A stretch of DNA of 64,000 nt from an uncultured Eubacteriales bacterium (GTDB lineage Bacteria; Bacillota; Clostridia; Oscillospirales; Oscillospiraceae). A model generated the notes under the pieces. It made no database searches. It had not been told where the DNA came from and saw only the letters and a list, made by a program, of their open reading frames with translations. This document shows, one piece after another, positions 57,475 to 64,000 of the stretch (position 1 is the first letter of the stretch; every line of letters starts with the position of its first letter). Made by a program: the position numbers and the translations under genes. The stretch spans positions 1 through 64,000 of the forward strand of contig ONNS01000012.1 in assembly GCA_900319275.1 (NCBI GenBank). Direction: 5' to 3'.

Positions 57475-58186
57475 AAACATCCTGCAGCACCTGACGCAGC
57501 GCCTCGATCGCTCTTCGCTCCAAGCGAGAAACCTGTACCTGGCTGACGTGCAGGACTCTGGCACAGTTCTGCTGTGTCATGCCGTGGTAAAAGCGCAGAC
57601 AAATCACCTGCCGCTCCCGCTCCGGCAACTGTTCGATGGCGGCGCGCAGCGCCACCTGCTCGACCATGCGCTCCTCGGCCTGGTAATCGCCGAGCACCAG
57701 TTCGAGCGTGAAGCCCTCCTCGCCTGTCGGCCGCTGCAGGCTCTCGGTCGGGCCGGTGGCGGTCTCGACCAGGGCGATATCCTCGGGGCTGACGCCGGTC
57801 TCGCGGCTGAGTTCGGTGACGGTCGGCTCGTGGCCGAGCTTCTGCTCGAGGGCTGTGCGCGCCGTGCGCAGCTGGGCCGCCTGTTCCTTGATGCCGCGGC
57901 TTACCTTGATCGCCCCGTCATCCCGCAGAAATCGCCGGATCTCACCGGAAATTTTCGGAACAGCATAAGTCGAAAACTGTGTACCAAATGCAGTATCGAA
58001 ACCATCGACCGCCTTCAGAAAGCCGACACAGCCGAGCTGATAGAGATCCTCCGGGTCGACGCCGCGGCCGAAAAAACGGCGGGCGATGCTCCAGATCAGC
58101 CCGGAATTCTCTTCCACGAGCCGTCCGGCCGCCTCGCGGTCCCCGCTCTGTGCCTCGCGGATCGCGGCAAACAGCGTCTCGCTCAC
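57473..58186 (-). CDS. spoIIAC: Forespore sigma factor SpoIIAC (sigma-F)
   Basis: First compartment-specific sigma factor of the forespore. The 237-residue protein has sigma region 2 (DLYQLGCVGFLKAVDGFD), region 3 and region 4 with the helix-turn-helix MTQQNCARVLHVSQVQVSRLER. Its place as third gene after SpoIIAA and SpoIIAB identifies it as sigma-F and not sigma-G. The ATG overlaps the spoIIAB stop by 4 bp. Confidence 0.96.
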   Translation of the reverse strand: MSETLFAAIREAQSGDREAAGRLVEENSGLIWSIARRFFGRGVDPEDLYQLGCVGFLKAVDGFDTAFGTQFSTYAVPKISGEIRRFLRDDGAIKVSRGIKEQAAQLRTARTALEQKLGHEPTVTELSRETGVSPEDIALVETATGPTESLQRPTGEEGFTLELVLGDYQAEERMVEQVALRAAIEQLPERERQVICLRFYHGMTQQNCARVLHVSQVQVSRLERRAIEALRQVLQDV

Positions 58187-58623
58187 TTCCCGCTGATCCG
58201 CGCACGGATCGTGCGGCGCATCACGACCGTGGTCCCCTTTCCGCTCGATGAACGCACGCGCAGCGTATCCATGAAACTCTGCATGATCGTAAAGCCCATG
58301 CCGCTGCGCTCCTCGCCGCCTGTGGTATAGAGCGGCTTCATAGCCTCGTCCACATTTTCAATGCCGCGGCCCCAGTCGCGCACCGTGATTTCAAGGGTGT
58401 TCTTCTCAAGGATACGCAGCTTCATGCCGATCTGACCGATCGTATCCGGGTAGGCATGAACAATGGCATTTGTTACAGCCTCACTGACGGCCGTTTTGAT
58501 ATCGCCGAGCTCCTCCATCGTCGGGTCCAGCTGCAGGGCAAAGGCCGCGGCCGCCGTGCGGGCAAAGGCTTCGTTGACACTTTTGCTGGGAAATTCCAGC
58601 CGAATGATATTGACGGTATTCAC
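58183..58623 (-). CDS. spoIIAB: Anti-sigma-F factor and kinase SpoIIAB
   Basis: Holds sigma-F inactive and phosphorylates SpoIIAA. The 146-residue protein has the GHKL kinase boxes: N box EAVTNAIVHAYP, G1 box DWGRGIENVD and G2 box RSGMGFTIMQSF. It overlaps spoIIAA and spoIIAC by 4 bp each, keeping the three proteins in balanced amounts. Confidence 0.97.
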   Translation of the reverse strand: MNTVNIIRLEFPSKSVNEAFARTAAAAFALQLDPTMEELGDIKTAVSEAVTNAIVHAYPDTIGQIGMKLRILEKNTLEITVRDWGRGIENVDEAMKPLYTTGGEERSGMGFTIMQSFMDTLRVRSSSGKGTTVVMRRTIRARISGK

Positions 58624-58949
58624 CGCACACCTCCTATGTTTCCGCTGGTCACAGGAACCAGCCGTTCAATACCCGCCGCGTCGAGTACGCGCTGTACCTG
58701 CGGCGAAGGACACTCGATCCAGATCCGCCCATTGAGAGACTGCATCCGATACCTCGTCCTCGCAATCACAGCGATCCCCGAGGAATCCATAAAGCTCAGT
58801 CCAGAAAGCTCCAGCACGCAGTCGCGCGGCAGATACTCGTCGAGCAGCTCCCCGATGCCGTGGATGGCCTCGCCCGCCGCGTGATGGTCGAGCTCGCCCG
58901 ACAGATAGACGGTCAATCGTCCCCTGTCATAGGCGCTCGTGATCGTCAT
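58620..58949 (-). CDS. spoIIAA: Anti-anti-sigma factor SpoIIAA
   Basis: STAS-domain protein that frees sigma-F by binding SpoIIAB when unphosphorylated. The 109-residue protein has the phosphorylation motif MDSSG near residues 54-58. The ATG at 58949 follows GGAAGGGAGGGAG, a very strong site; the frame is open to 59006 through the valS terminator. It heads the spoIIA operon. Confidence 0.96.
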   Translation of the reverse strand: MTITSAYDRGRLTVYLSGELDHHAAGEAIHGIGELLDEYLPRDCVLELSGLSFMDSSGIAVIARTRYRMQSLNGRIWIECPSPQVQRVLDAAGIERLVPVTSGNIGGVR

Positions 58950-58965
58950 TGTTTCTCCCTCCCTT

Positions 58966-58988
58966 CCGGCAGTACCGGCACTGCCGGT
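58966..58988 (-). repeat. Nested dyad ahead of spoIIAA
   Basis: CCGGCAGT-ACCGGC-ACTGCCGG (58966-58987) with an alternative shifted palindrome ACCGGCACTGCCGGT (58974-58988). It lies between the valS terminator and the spoIIAA binding site; either fold would sit right next to that site. Confidence 0.7.
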
Positions 58989-59024
58989 AAAAAAATAGCA
59001 CTGCATCCGAAAATGCAGTGCTAT
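58988..59024 (-). terminator. Rho-independent terminator after valS
   Basis: Stem ATAGCACTGCAT and exact complement (58995-59024, loop of 6), followed by seven T residues. It separates valS from the spoIIA operon. Confidence 0.9.
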
Positions 59025-59056
59025 TGTATCGCTGTTCGGTTGTAAAAGCTGTCGAA

Positions 59057-61678
59057 TCAGCCAAGGCTTTCAAGGCTTGCTTTCAGGTTTTCGATCAACG
59101 CCTCGAGCTTGGCCTTTTTCTCGCGCTCGGCGTTGACGACGGCCTCGGGCGCGCGGGTGACGAAGTTCTGGTTGGAGAGCTTGCCGATCTGGCCCTGCAG
59201 CTGCTTTTCGGCGTTGGCCAGCTCGCGACGCACGCGCTCGCGCTCTTTTTCCAGGTCGACGAGCTCGGCCATCGGCATAAACATGCGGGCATTGTCGGTG
59301 ACGACCGAGACCATGCCGGCCGTATCTGCAGGGGCTTCGGGCATAACCGCTACGCTGCTGGCGTAGGCCAGCTTGCAGATATAGTCGGTGCCGGCCTCAA
59401 AAGCGGCCTTTTTGTCCGTCGCGATAATCAGATGGGCCTTGCGGGAGGGCGGCACGTTCATCTCGCTGCGGCGGGCACGGACGGCCTTGATCGCGTCCAT
59501 GACCATCTCGAAGTTGGTCTCGTCCTCGGGGAAGCTCAGAGCCTCATTGTACTGGGGATAGCTCTGCATCATCAGCGCATCGCCTTCGTGCGGCAGCGCC
59601 TGCCAGATTTCCTCGGTAATGAAGGGCATGAACGGGTGGACGAGCTTCAAAATCTCGGTCAGCACGTACAGCAGCACCTTCTGGGCCGCAAGCTTGCTTT
59701 CGGCGTTGTCGCCGTTGAGGCGGGGCTTCGTGAGCTCGATATACCAGTCGCAGTAGGTGTCCCAGATGAAATCATAGATCTTACCGGCCGCAACGCCGAG
59801 CTCAAAGCTGTCCATATTGTCGCAGACCTCGCGGATGAGGTCGTTGAGCTTGGAGAGCACCCACTTGTCCTCGATCGCCAGCGTCTCGGGCAGCTCGTTC
59901 TTCTCGATCGTGAGGTTCATCATCACAAAGCGGCTGGCGTTCCACAGCTTGTTGCAGAAGTTGCGCATGGCCTCGCACTTTTCGACATAGAAGCGCATGT
60001 CGTTTCCGGGCGAGTTGCCGGTGATGAGGTTGAAGCGCAGCGCATCGGCGCCGTATTTGTCCACCATCTCGAGCGGGTCGATGCCGTTGCCGAGCGACTT
60101 GGACATCTTGCGGCCCTGGCTGTCGCGCACAAGTCCGTGGATGAACACCGTCTTGAACGGCTCCTTGCCCATCTGCTCCATGCCGGAGACGACCATGCGG
60201 GCCACCCAGAAGAAGATGATGTCATAGCCGGTGGACATGACCGAGGTCGGGTACCAGTAATTGAGCTCGTCGGTCTCCTTCGGCCATCCCATCGTCGAGA
60301 AGGGCCAGAGGCCGGAGGAAAACCAGGTGTCGAGCACATCCTCCTCGCGGTGGATGTGCTTCGAGCGGCAATTCTCGCACTCGCAGGCGTCTTCGCGCGA
60401 GACCGTAATGTGGCCGCAGTCGTCGCAGTACCAGGCCGGGATCTGGTGGCCCCACCAGAGCTGGCGGGAGATGCACCAGTCGTGCACGTTTTCCATCCAG
60501 TTGAGGTAGATCTTCGTGAAGCGCTCGGGCACAAAGCGGATGCGGCCGTCCTTGACGACCTCGATGGCCTTTTCGGCCAGGGGCTTCATTTTGACGAACC
60601 ACTGGGGGCTTGTCAGCGGCTCGACGATCGAACCGCAGCGGTAGCAGCAGCCGACGTTGTGGCTGTATGGCTCGACCTTGACAAGATAGCCCTGCTCCTC
60701 GAGATCGGCCACAATGGCCTTGCGGGCCTCGAAGCGGTCCATGCCGTTATACTTGCCGCCGTTGATGATCTTCGCATCCTCGTCGATGCACTGGATCTGC
60801 TCGAGATTGTGGCGCAGGCCGACCTCGTAGTCATTGGGGTCGTGGCAGGGCGTCATCTTCACAGCGCCGGTGCCGAAACCGAGTTCGACATAGTCATCCG
60901 CGACGATCGGCAGGCGGCGGCCCACCAGCGGCAGAATCGCGTACTTGCCGACGAGATGCGTATAGCGCTCGTCAGCCGGATTGACGGCCACACCTGTGTC
61001 GCCCAGCATGGTCTCGGGCCGGGTCGTGGCGACGGTCAGGAACTCGTCGCTGCCCTCGATGGGGTACTTGATGTGCCAGAAGCTGCCCGGCACGTCCTTA
61101 TATTCGACCTCGGCGTCGGACAGGGCCGTGCGGCAGTGCGGGCACCAGTTGATGATCCGGCTGCCGCGGTAAATGAGTCCCTTTTCATACATGCTGCAAA
61201 AGGCCTCGCGCACGGATTTCGCACAGACCTCGTCCATCGTGAAGCGGCTGCGGCTCCAGTCGCAGCTGACACCGAGACTCTTCTGCTGTTCAACGATACG
61301 GTCGCCGTATTTATCCTTCCAGTCCCAGACGCGCTCAAGGAATTTCTCGCGCCCCAGATCGTAGCGGGTCTTGCCCTCTTCCTTGCGCAGCACCTCTTCC
61401 ACCTTGATCTGCGTGGCGATGCCGGCGTGGTCGACACCGGGGATCCACTCGGCCGAGAAGCCCTGCATACGCTTATAGCGGGTCAGAATATCCTGGATCG
61501 TCGCGTCCAGCGCGTGGCCCATGTGCAGCTGGCCGGTCACGTTCGGGGGCGGCATGACGATGGAGAAGGGCTTTTTATTCGGGTCTATCTCGCCCCGGAA
61601 ATAGCCTCTCTGCATCCACATGTCGTAGATTTTCTTTTCCACGGACTGTGGTTCATAGACTTTCGGAAGTTCTTTCAT
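59057..61678 (-). CDS. valS: Valyl-tRNA synthetase
   Basis: Charges tRNA-Val and edits Thr. The 873-residue class I enzyme has the HIGH-type motif in [12 protein letters not shown], an editing domain (about 190-330), KMSKS in [13 protein letters not shown], the anticodon-binding domain and a C-terminal coiled coil rich in Glu, Arg and Lys. All parts are intact. It is governed by a T-box leader with a near-consensus promoter and closed by a strong terminator. Confidence 0.98.
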   Translation of the reverse strand: MKELPKVYEPQSVEKKIYDMWMQRGYFRGEIDPNKKPFSIVMPPPNVTGQLHMGHALDATIQDILTRYKRMQGFSAEWIPGVDHAGIATQIKVEEVLRKEEGKTRYDLGREKFLERVWDWKDKYGDRIVEQQKSLGVSCDWSRSRFTMDEVCAKSVREAFCSMYEKGLIYRGSRIINWCPHCRTALSDAEVEYKDVPGSFWHIKYPIEGSDEFLTVATTRPETMLGDTGVAVNPADERYTHLVGKYAILPLVGRRLPIVADDYVELGFGTGAVKMTPCHDPNDYEVGLRHNLEQIQCIDEDAKIINGGKYNGMDRFEARKAIVADLEEQGYLVKVEPYSHNVGCCYRCGSIVEPLTSPQWFVKMKPLAEKAIEVVKDGRIRFVPERFTKIYLNWMENVHDWCISRQLWWGHQIPAWYCDDCGHITVSREDACECENCRSKHIHREEDVLDTWFSSGLWPFSTMGWPKETDELNYWYPTSVMSTGYDIIFFWVARMVVSGMEQMGKEPFKTVFIHGLVRDSQGRKMSKSLGNGIDPLEMVDKYGADALRFNLITGNSPGNDMRFYVEKCEAMRNFCNKLWNASRFVMMNLTIEKNELPETLAIEDKWVLSKLNDLIREVCDNMDSFELGVAAGKIYDFIWDTYCDWYIELTKPRLNGDNAESKLAAQKVLLYVLTEILKLVHPFMPFITEEIWQALPHEGDALMMQSYPQYNEALSFPEDETNFEMVMDAIKAVRARRSEMNVPPSRKAHLIIATDKKAAFEAGTDYICKLAYASSVAVMPEAPADTAGMVSVVTDNARMFMPMAELVDLEKERERVRRELANAEKQLQGQIGKLSNQNFVTRAPEAVVNAEREKKAKLEALIENLKASLESLG

Positions 61679-61696
61679 GTCATTACTCCTTACTGA

Positions 61697-61729
61697 AAAA
61701 TGAAAAAGCCCTGAGGAATCCCTCAGGGC
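61697..61729 (-). terminator. T-box-controlled terminator of the valS leader
   Basis: Perfect stem GCCCTGAGG/CCTCAGGGC (61708-61729) followed on the minus strand by TTTTTCATTTTTC. It is opposed by the antiterminator built with the T-box sequence next to it. Confidence 0.9.
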
Positions 61730-61930
61730 GATGCTTTACCGCTGTACCACCTGAATTCCGCAGCAAGGCCGCGGCACTCACGATCCGATAACGGGGATCA
61801 CACGCCGACGCTACATCTCTTCACGCCAAATGCTCCCGGCCGACCTTCCGACTGCCCGGGTGAAAGCTTCCACCAGCCGCTTTCTCTCTCTGCCCCGGAA
61901 ACAGGCGTACTCCTGCCGTTCTCTGCGATG
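61697..61930 (-). promoter_or_regulatory. T-box leader of valS
   Basis: tRNA-Val-sensing leader. The T-box is TTCAGGTGGTACAGCG (61740-61755). Stem I shows the AGTA loop-E-type element, the AGAGAG bulge and the intact apical loop GGCTGGTGGAA between GAAAGC and GCTTTC. The likely specifier is GTC followed by G (61850-61852), a valine codon. This is the normal form against which the interrupted alaS leader can be compared. Confidence 0.9.
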
Positions 61931-61935
61931 CGTGT

Positions 61936-61964
61936 ATTATACCCGCCCGGTAAACGCTTGTCAA
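61936..61964 (-). promoter_or_regulatory. Consensus sigma-A promoter of valS
   Basis: Minus strand TTGACA (61959-61964), 17-bp spacer, TATAAT (61936-61941), a perfect match. Its -35 lies 2 bp from the -35 of the divergent promoter. Confidence 0.9.
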
Positions 61965-61979
61965 GCTTTACAGGGCGGG
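61942..61979. promoter_or_regulatory. Shared dyad over divergent promoters
   Basis: Arms CCCGCCC-GGTAAA and the near-complement TTTAC-A-GGGCGGG enclose an inner CTTG/CAAG. The dyad covers the -35 boxes and the spacer of both promoters, the position expected for a common operator. Confidence 0.5.
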
Positions 61980-61995
61980 ATTTTGGGGATATAAT
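61967..61995 (+). promoter_or_regulatory. Sigma-A-type promoter of the plus-strand membrane protein gene
   Basis: TTTACA (61967-61972), 17-bp spacer, perfect TATAAT (61990-61995). Transcription would start near 62002. Confidence 0.75.
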
Positions 61996-62019
61996 GACAA
62001 AAACAACGGTTGAAAGTCG

Positions 62020-63546
62020 GTGGTAAGCTTGACTGTTTCAAAACCGAATCTGAGCCGCATGGCTCCGTGGCTGCTATTTCTGCTGGGGCTGCTGGCCAGA
62101 GTGTGGCTCTTCGGCGAGGTGCCGGGCGGGTTAAACCAGGACGAGGCCTTTGCCGGCTACGAAGCCTGGAGTCTGCTGCACGGCGGTATGGACACGGCCG
62201 GATATCACTTCCCGGTCTATCTGACAGCCTGGGGCAGCGGCATGAACGCGCTGGAGAGCTATCTGATGATCCCCTTTATCGCTCTCTTCGGTCTGAAGCC
62301 CTGGGTGATCCGGCTGCCGCAGCTTGTTGTGGCACTGCTGAGTCTGTGGTGCGTGTATCTGCTGGGGCGTCGGCTCTGGGGCGAGCGGGCCGGGCTCATC
62401 TGTCTGCTGTTGGCGGCACTGTGCCCTTGGCATGTTCTGCTCAGCCGCTGGGGGCTCGAATCCAACCTTGCACCGGGTTTTCTGCTGTTCGCCCTGTATT
62501 TCTTCCTGCGGGGGCTGGACGATGCGCGCTGGTATCCCCTATCGGCGCTCTTTTACGGGCTGAGTCTCTACGCCTATGCGACGATCTGGCCCTTTGTGCC
62601 GCTGATTTTGCTGATCGAGAGCACGGCTGCGCTTCTTTGGAAAAAGCTGCGTTTCGACTGGTGGATGCTGTTATCGGGTGTGATACTCGCTCTTCTGGCC
62701 GCGCCGCTGCTGCTGTTTCTGGCCGTCAACATGGGCTATATGGCGGAGATACACACGCCCTTCTTCTCTGTGCCGAAGCTGCTGTATTTCCGCTCGGGGG
62801 AAATGTCACTGCAAGCGATCCCGGAGAACTTGCAAAACCTGCTGCATATCCTCGTCACACAGTCGGACGGTCTGCCGTGGAATACAGCAGGAAAATTTGG
62901 TCTGCTCTACCCGATCACGCTGCCGTTTTCGCTGCTGGGGCTGGTTATCTGTCTATCGAAGTCCCAAAAAAAGCCTGAGAACGTGCTGGTTTTTGCGAAC
63001 CTTCTGGCCGCCTTGCTGTTGGGACTGCTGATCAAAGTAAACGTCAATCGGGTAAACATCCTGTTTTTCCCTCTGATCCTGCTCGCCGCGCGCGGTCTCG
63101 ACTGGCTGTGCGGCCGATGGAAGCCGCTGCTCGGCGCGGTGCTGGCGGTATATCTCCTGTTTTTCAGCTTCTTTGAAGCTTACTATTTTACAGACTACCG
63201 CCGCACGATGGACTATAACTTCGGCGAAGGACTGGAGGAAGCGCTCGCGGCTGTTCCGGACGACGGAAGTATTGTCCATATCAGCGACACCGTGAAATAT
63301 CCCCGCGTACTGTTTTACACACAGACGCCAACCGAACGTTTTCGCGAGTCGGTCATCTACAAACACTATCCCGCCGCGTATCTCGATGCAGTGAGCTTCG
63401 ATCGCTGGCGCTTCGGCATCGAAGCGCAGTATCTCGATTCCTCATCGGTTTATATTTTATCCCCCTGGGACGACAGCACGATATTTCGTGAAGCAGGCTT
63501 TTCGCTCACGCGCTATGGAATCTATACCGTTGCAGAAATGCCATAA
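62020..63546 (+). CDS. Glycosyltransferase-like polytopic membrane protein (GT39/ArnT-like)
   Basis: A 508-residue protein with about eleven membrane helices. Near the N-terminus, GLNQDEAFAGYEAW supplies the Asp-Glu pair of the first outer loop typical of GT-C glycosyltransferases (PMT, ArnT), which use lipid-linked sugars. The C-terminal 110 residues form a soluble outer domain. Acceptor and sugar are unknown. The start is uncertain: GTG at 62020, TTG at 62029, or ATG at 62059; no strong binding site is seen. It is divergent from valS and has its own terminator. Confidence 0.8.
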   Translation: MVSLTVSKPNLSRMAPWLLFLLGLLARVWLFGEVPGGLNQDEAFAGYEAWSLLHGGMDTAGYHFPVYLTAWGSGMNALESYLMIPFIALFGLKPWVIRLPQLVVALLSLWCVYLLGRRLWGERAGLICLLLAALCPWHVLLSRWGLESNLAPGFLLFALYFFLRGLDDARWYPLSALFYGLSLYAYATIWPFVPLILLIESTAALLWKKLRFDWWMLLSGVILALLAAPLLLFLAVNMGYMAEIHTPFFSVPKLLYFRSGEMSLQAIPENLQNLLHILVTQSDGLPWNTAGKFGLLYPITLPFSLLGLVICLSKSQKKPENVLVFANLLAALLLGLLIKVNVNRVNILFFPLILLAARGLDWLCGRWKPLLGAVLAVYLLFFSFFEAYYFTDYRRTMDYNFGEGLEEALAAVPDDGSIVHISDTVKYPRVLFYTQTPTERFRESVIYKHYPAAYLDAVSFDRWRFGIEAQYLDSSSVYILSPWDDSTIFREAGFSLTRYGIYTVAEMP

Positions 63547-63595
63547 TACCGATCTTCAATAAAACAATTGTAATTGAAGAATCGTATAAAAAGCA

Positions 63596-63637
63596 ACAGA
63601 GAACATCCTTTTTCCGATGTTCTCTGTATTTTTTTCT
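63596..63637 (+). terminator. Rho-independent terminator after the GT39-like gene
   Basis: Stem AGAGAACATC/GATGTTCTCT (63598-63625) followed by GTATTTTTTTC. A smaller TTCAAT/ATTGAA hairpin lies just before it (63554-63580). Confidence 0.85.
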
Positions 63638-63657
63638 GCGTTTTACAAGTTGTATTA

Positions 63658-63680
63658 CAATATTACAGTTCGTAATATTG
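63658..63680. repeat. Perfect 9-bp inverted repeat downstream of trxB
   Basis: CAATATTAC and GTAATATTG around AGTTC, in the short gap after the trxB stop. Could be a weak terminator or operator; no T tract on the minus strand. Confidence 0.6.
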
Positions 63681-63701
63681 CGAATATGAAGCAGACTTGC
63701 A

Positions 63702-64000
63702 TTATTTCTTTCCAGCCAGATAATCGACGGCGCTGAGCGCGGCGATGTTGCCCTCGCCCGCGGCCTTCGCGAGCTGATAGGGCTTGCCGGTGCAGTCGCC
63801 GGCGGCAAAGACGCCGGGGACCGTGGTGGCCATGTGCCTGTCGACCACAATGCCGCCCTGCTCGTACTCAAGCCCCGGCACCAGCCGTGTGACCGAAACC
63901 GTATCCTTGATGATAAAGATACCGTCGACCTTATAGGACTCGCCCTTGAAGGTGACTGTGTCGGCTTTCAGGCCGCCGCTGATCTCATACTTGCCGTTTT
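63702..64000 (-). CDS. trxB: Thioredoxin reductase, C-terminal part (cut by the window edge)
   Basis: The last 99 residues of an FAD-dependent thioredoxin reductase-like protein. The segment GGIVVDRHMATTVPGVFAAG, with the GVFAAGDC FAD-binding motif followed by CTGKPYQLAKAAGEG, is diagnostic of this fold. The redox CxxC part lies beyond the window, so a related flavoprotein of the same family is possible. The stop is at 63702-63704. Confidence 0.85.
   Translation of the reverse strand, partial: NGKYEISGGLKADTVTFKGESYKVDGIFIIKDTVSVTRLVPGLEYEQGGIVVDRHMATTVPGVFAAGDCTGKPYQLAKAAGEGNIAALSAVDYLAGKK

Noticed and set aside
59018..61696. An 892-codon open frame on the plus strand over valS
   Set aside because: Same reason: antisense shadow of valS with no recognisable protein features.
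1..64000. CRISPR arrays, tRNA or rRNA genes, transposases, prophage
   Set aside because: No regularly spaced repeats, cloverleaf-like genes, ribosomal RNA signatures or transposase/phage motifs were seen in either strand.

Overview
The window reads as chromosome of a spore-forming Clostridia (Oscillospirales-like Firmicute). The evidence is an interspersed set of sporulation genes (spoIVA, a cwlD-type amidase, a sigH-like sigma factor, a SpoIID-domain protein, the complete spoIIAA-spoIIAB-spoIIAC operon), T-box leaders ahead of two tRNA synthetase genes, strong AGGAGG-type ribosome binding sites, and a GC-rich housekeeping core interrupted by lower-GC accessory stretches. No rRNA, tRNA, CRISPR array, transposase or phage gene was found. 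The species cannot be named from the sequence alone.

Layout. 1-6.6 kb (minus strand): sigH-like factor, zinc-ribbon protein, DUF1858 protein, trmK, nif3-family protein, then spoIVA behind a predicted sigma-E promoter, a cwlD-type amidase and radA, ending in a terminator at the left edge. 6.6-15.2 kb (minus): ruvC-ruvA-ruvB, xerD, membrane proteins, yajC, tgt, queA and a SpoIID/LytB-domain protein. 15.2-18.8 kb: dapA (plus), a phosphopantetheinyl transferase and a lipoprotein (minus), rlmD (plus). 18.8-22.7 kb is a small plus-strand accessory block: NUDIX hydrolase, a broken rlmD-like 3' end, a membrane-anchored XRE regulator with a YhfC-type intramembrane protease, a HAD-acetyltransferase fusion and a small membrane protein. 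22.7-35.5 kb (mostly minus): rnmV, holA, comEC, HIT protein, alaS with its T-box, U32 peptidase, mltG, a cysteine-rich microprotein (plus), tmk, a TagA-type glycosyltransferase and a sirtuin. 35.6-44.9 kb is a decayed accessory island (acetyltransferases, GyrI-like proteins, a kinase-like protein, PAP2, XRE/AraC/TetR regulators, a radical SAM protein) with several broken genes. 45-64 kb (minus unless stated): iron alcohol dehydrogenase, cyclodeaminase-like protein, prfC, a phnD-phnC-phnE-phnE-nucleotidase operon, surE, pcrA, spoIIA operon, valS with its T-box, then a plus-strand glycosyltransferase-like membrane protein and the C-terminal part of trxB.

How it fits together. Three themes recur: DNA repair/recombination (radA, ruvABC, xerD, holA, pcrA), tRNA and translation (trmK, tgt, queA, alaS, valS, prfC, rlmD, rnmV), and sporulation with envelope building. 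The phn operon pairs an importer with a nucleotidase lacking any visible signal peptide.

Most unusual points: (1) a 158-bp element with 26-bp imperfect terminal inverted repeats sits inside the conserved apical loop of Stem I of the alaS T-box; (2) a perfect 100-bp inverted repeat flanks 377 bp of an acetyltransferase gene and truncates or rewrites the neighbouring genes, giving an architecture that could invert; (3) an AraC/GyrI-type regulator is interrupted by one in-frame amber codon; (4) perfect long hairpins are clustered in several intergenic gaps; (5) valS and the divergent glycosyltransferase-like gene have back-to-back near-consensus promoters covered by one dyad.
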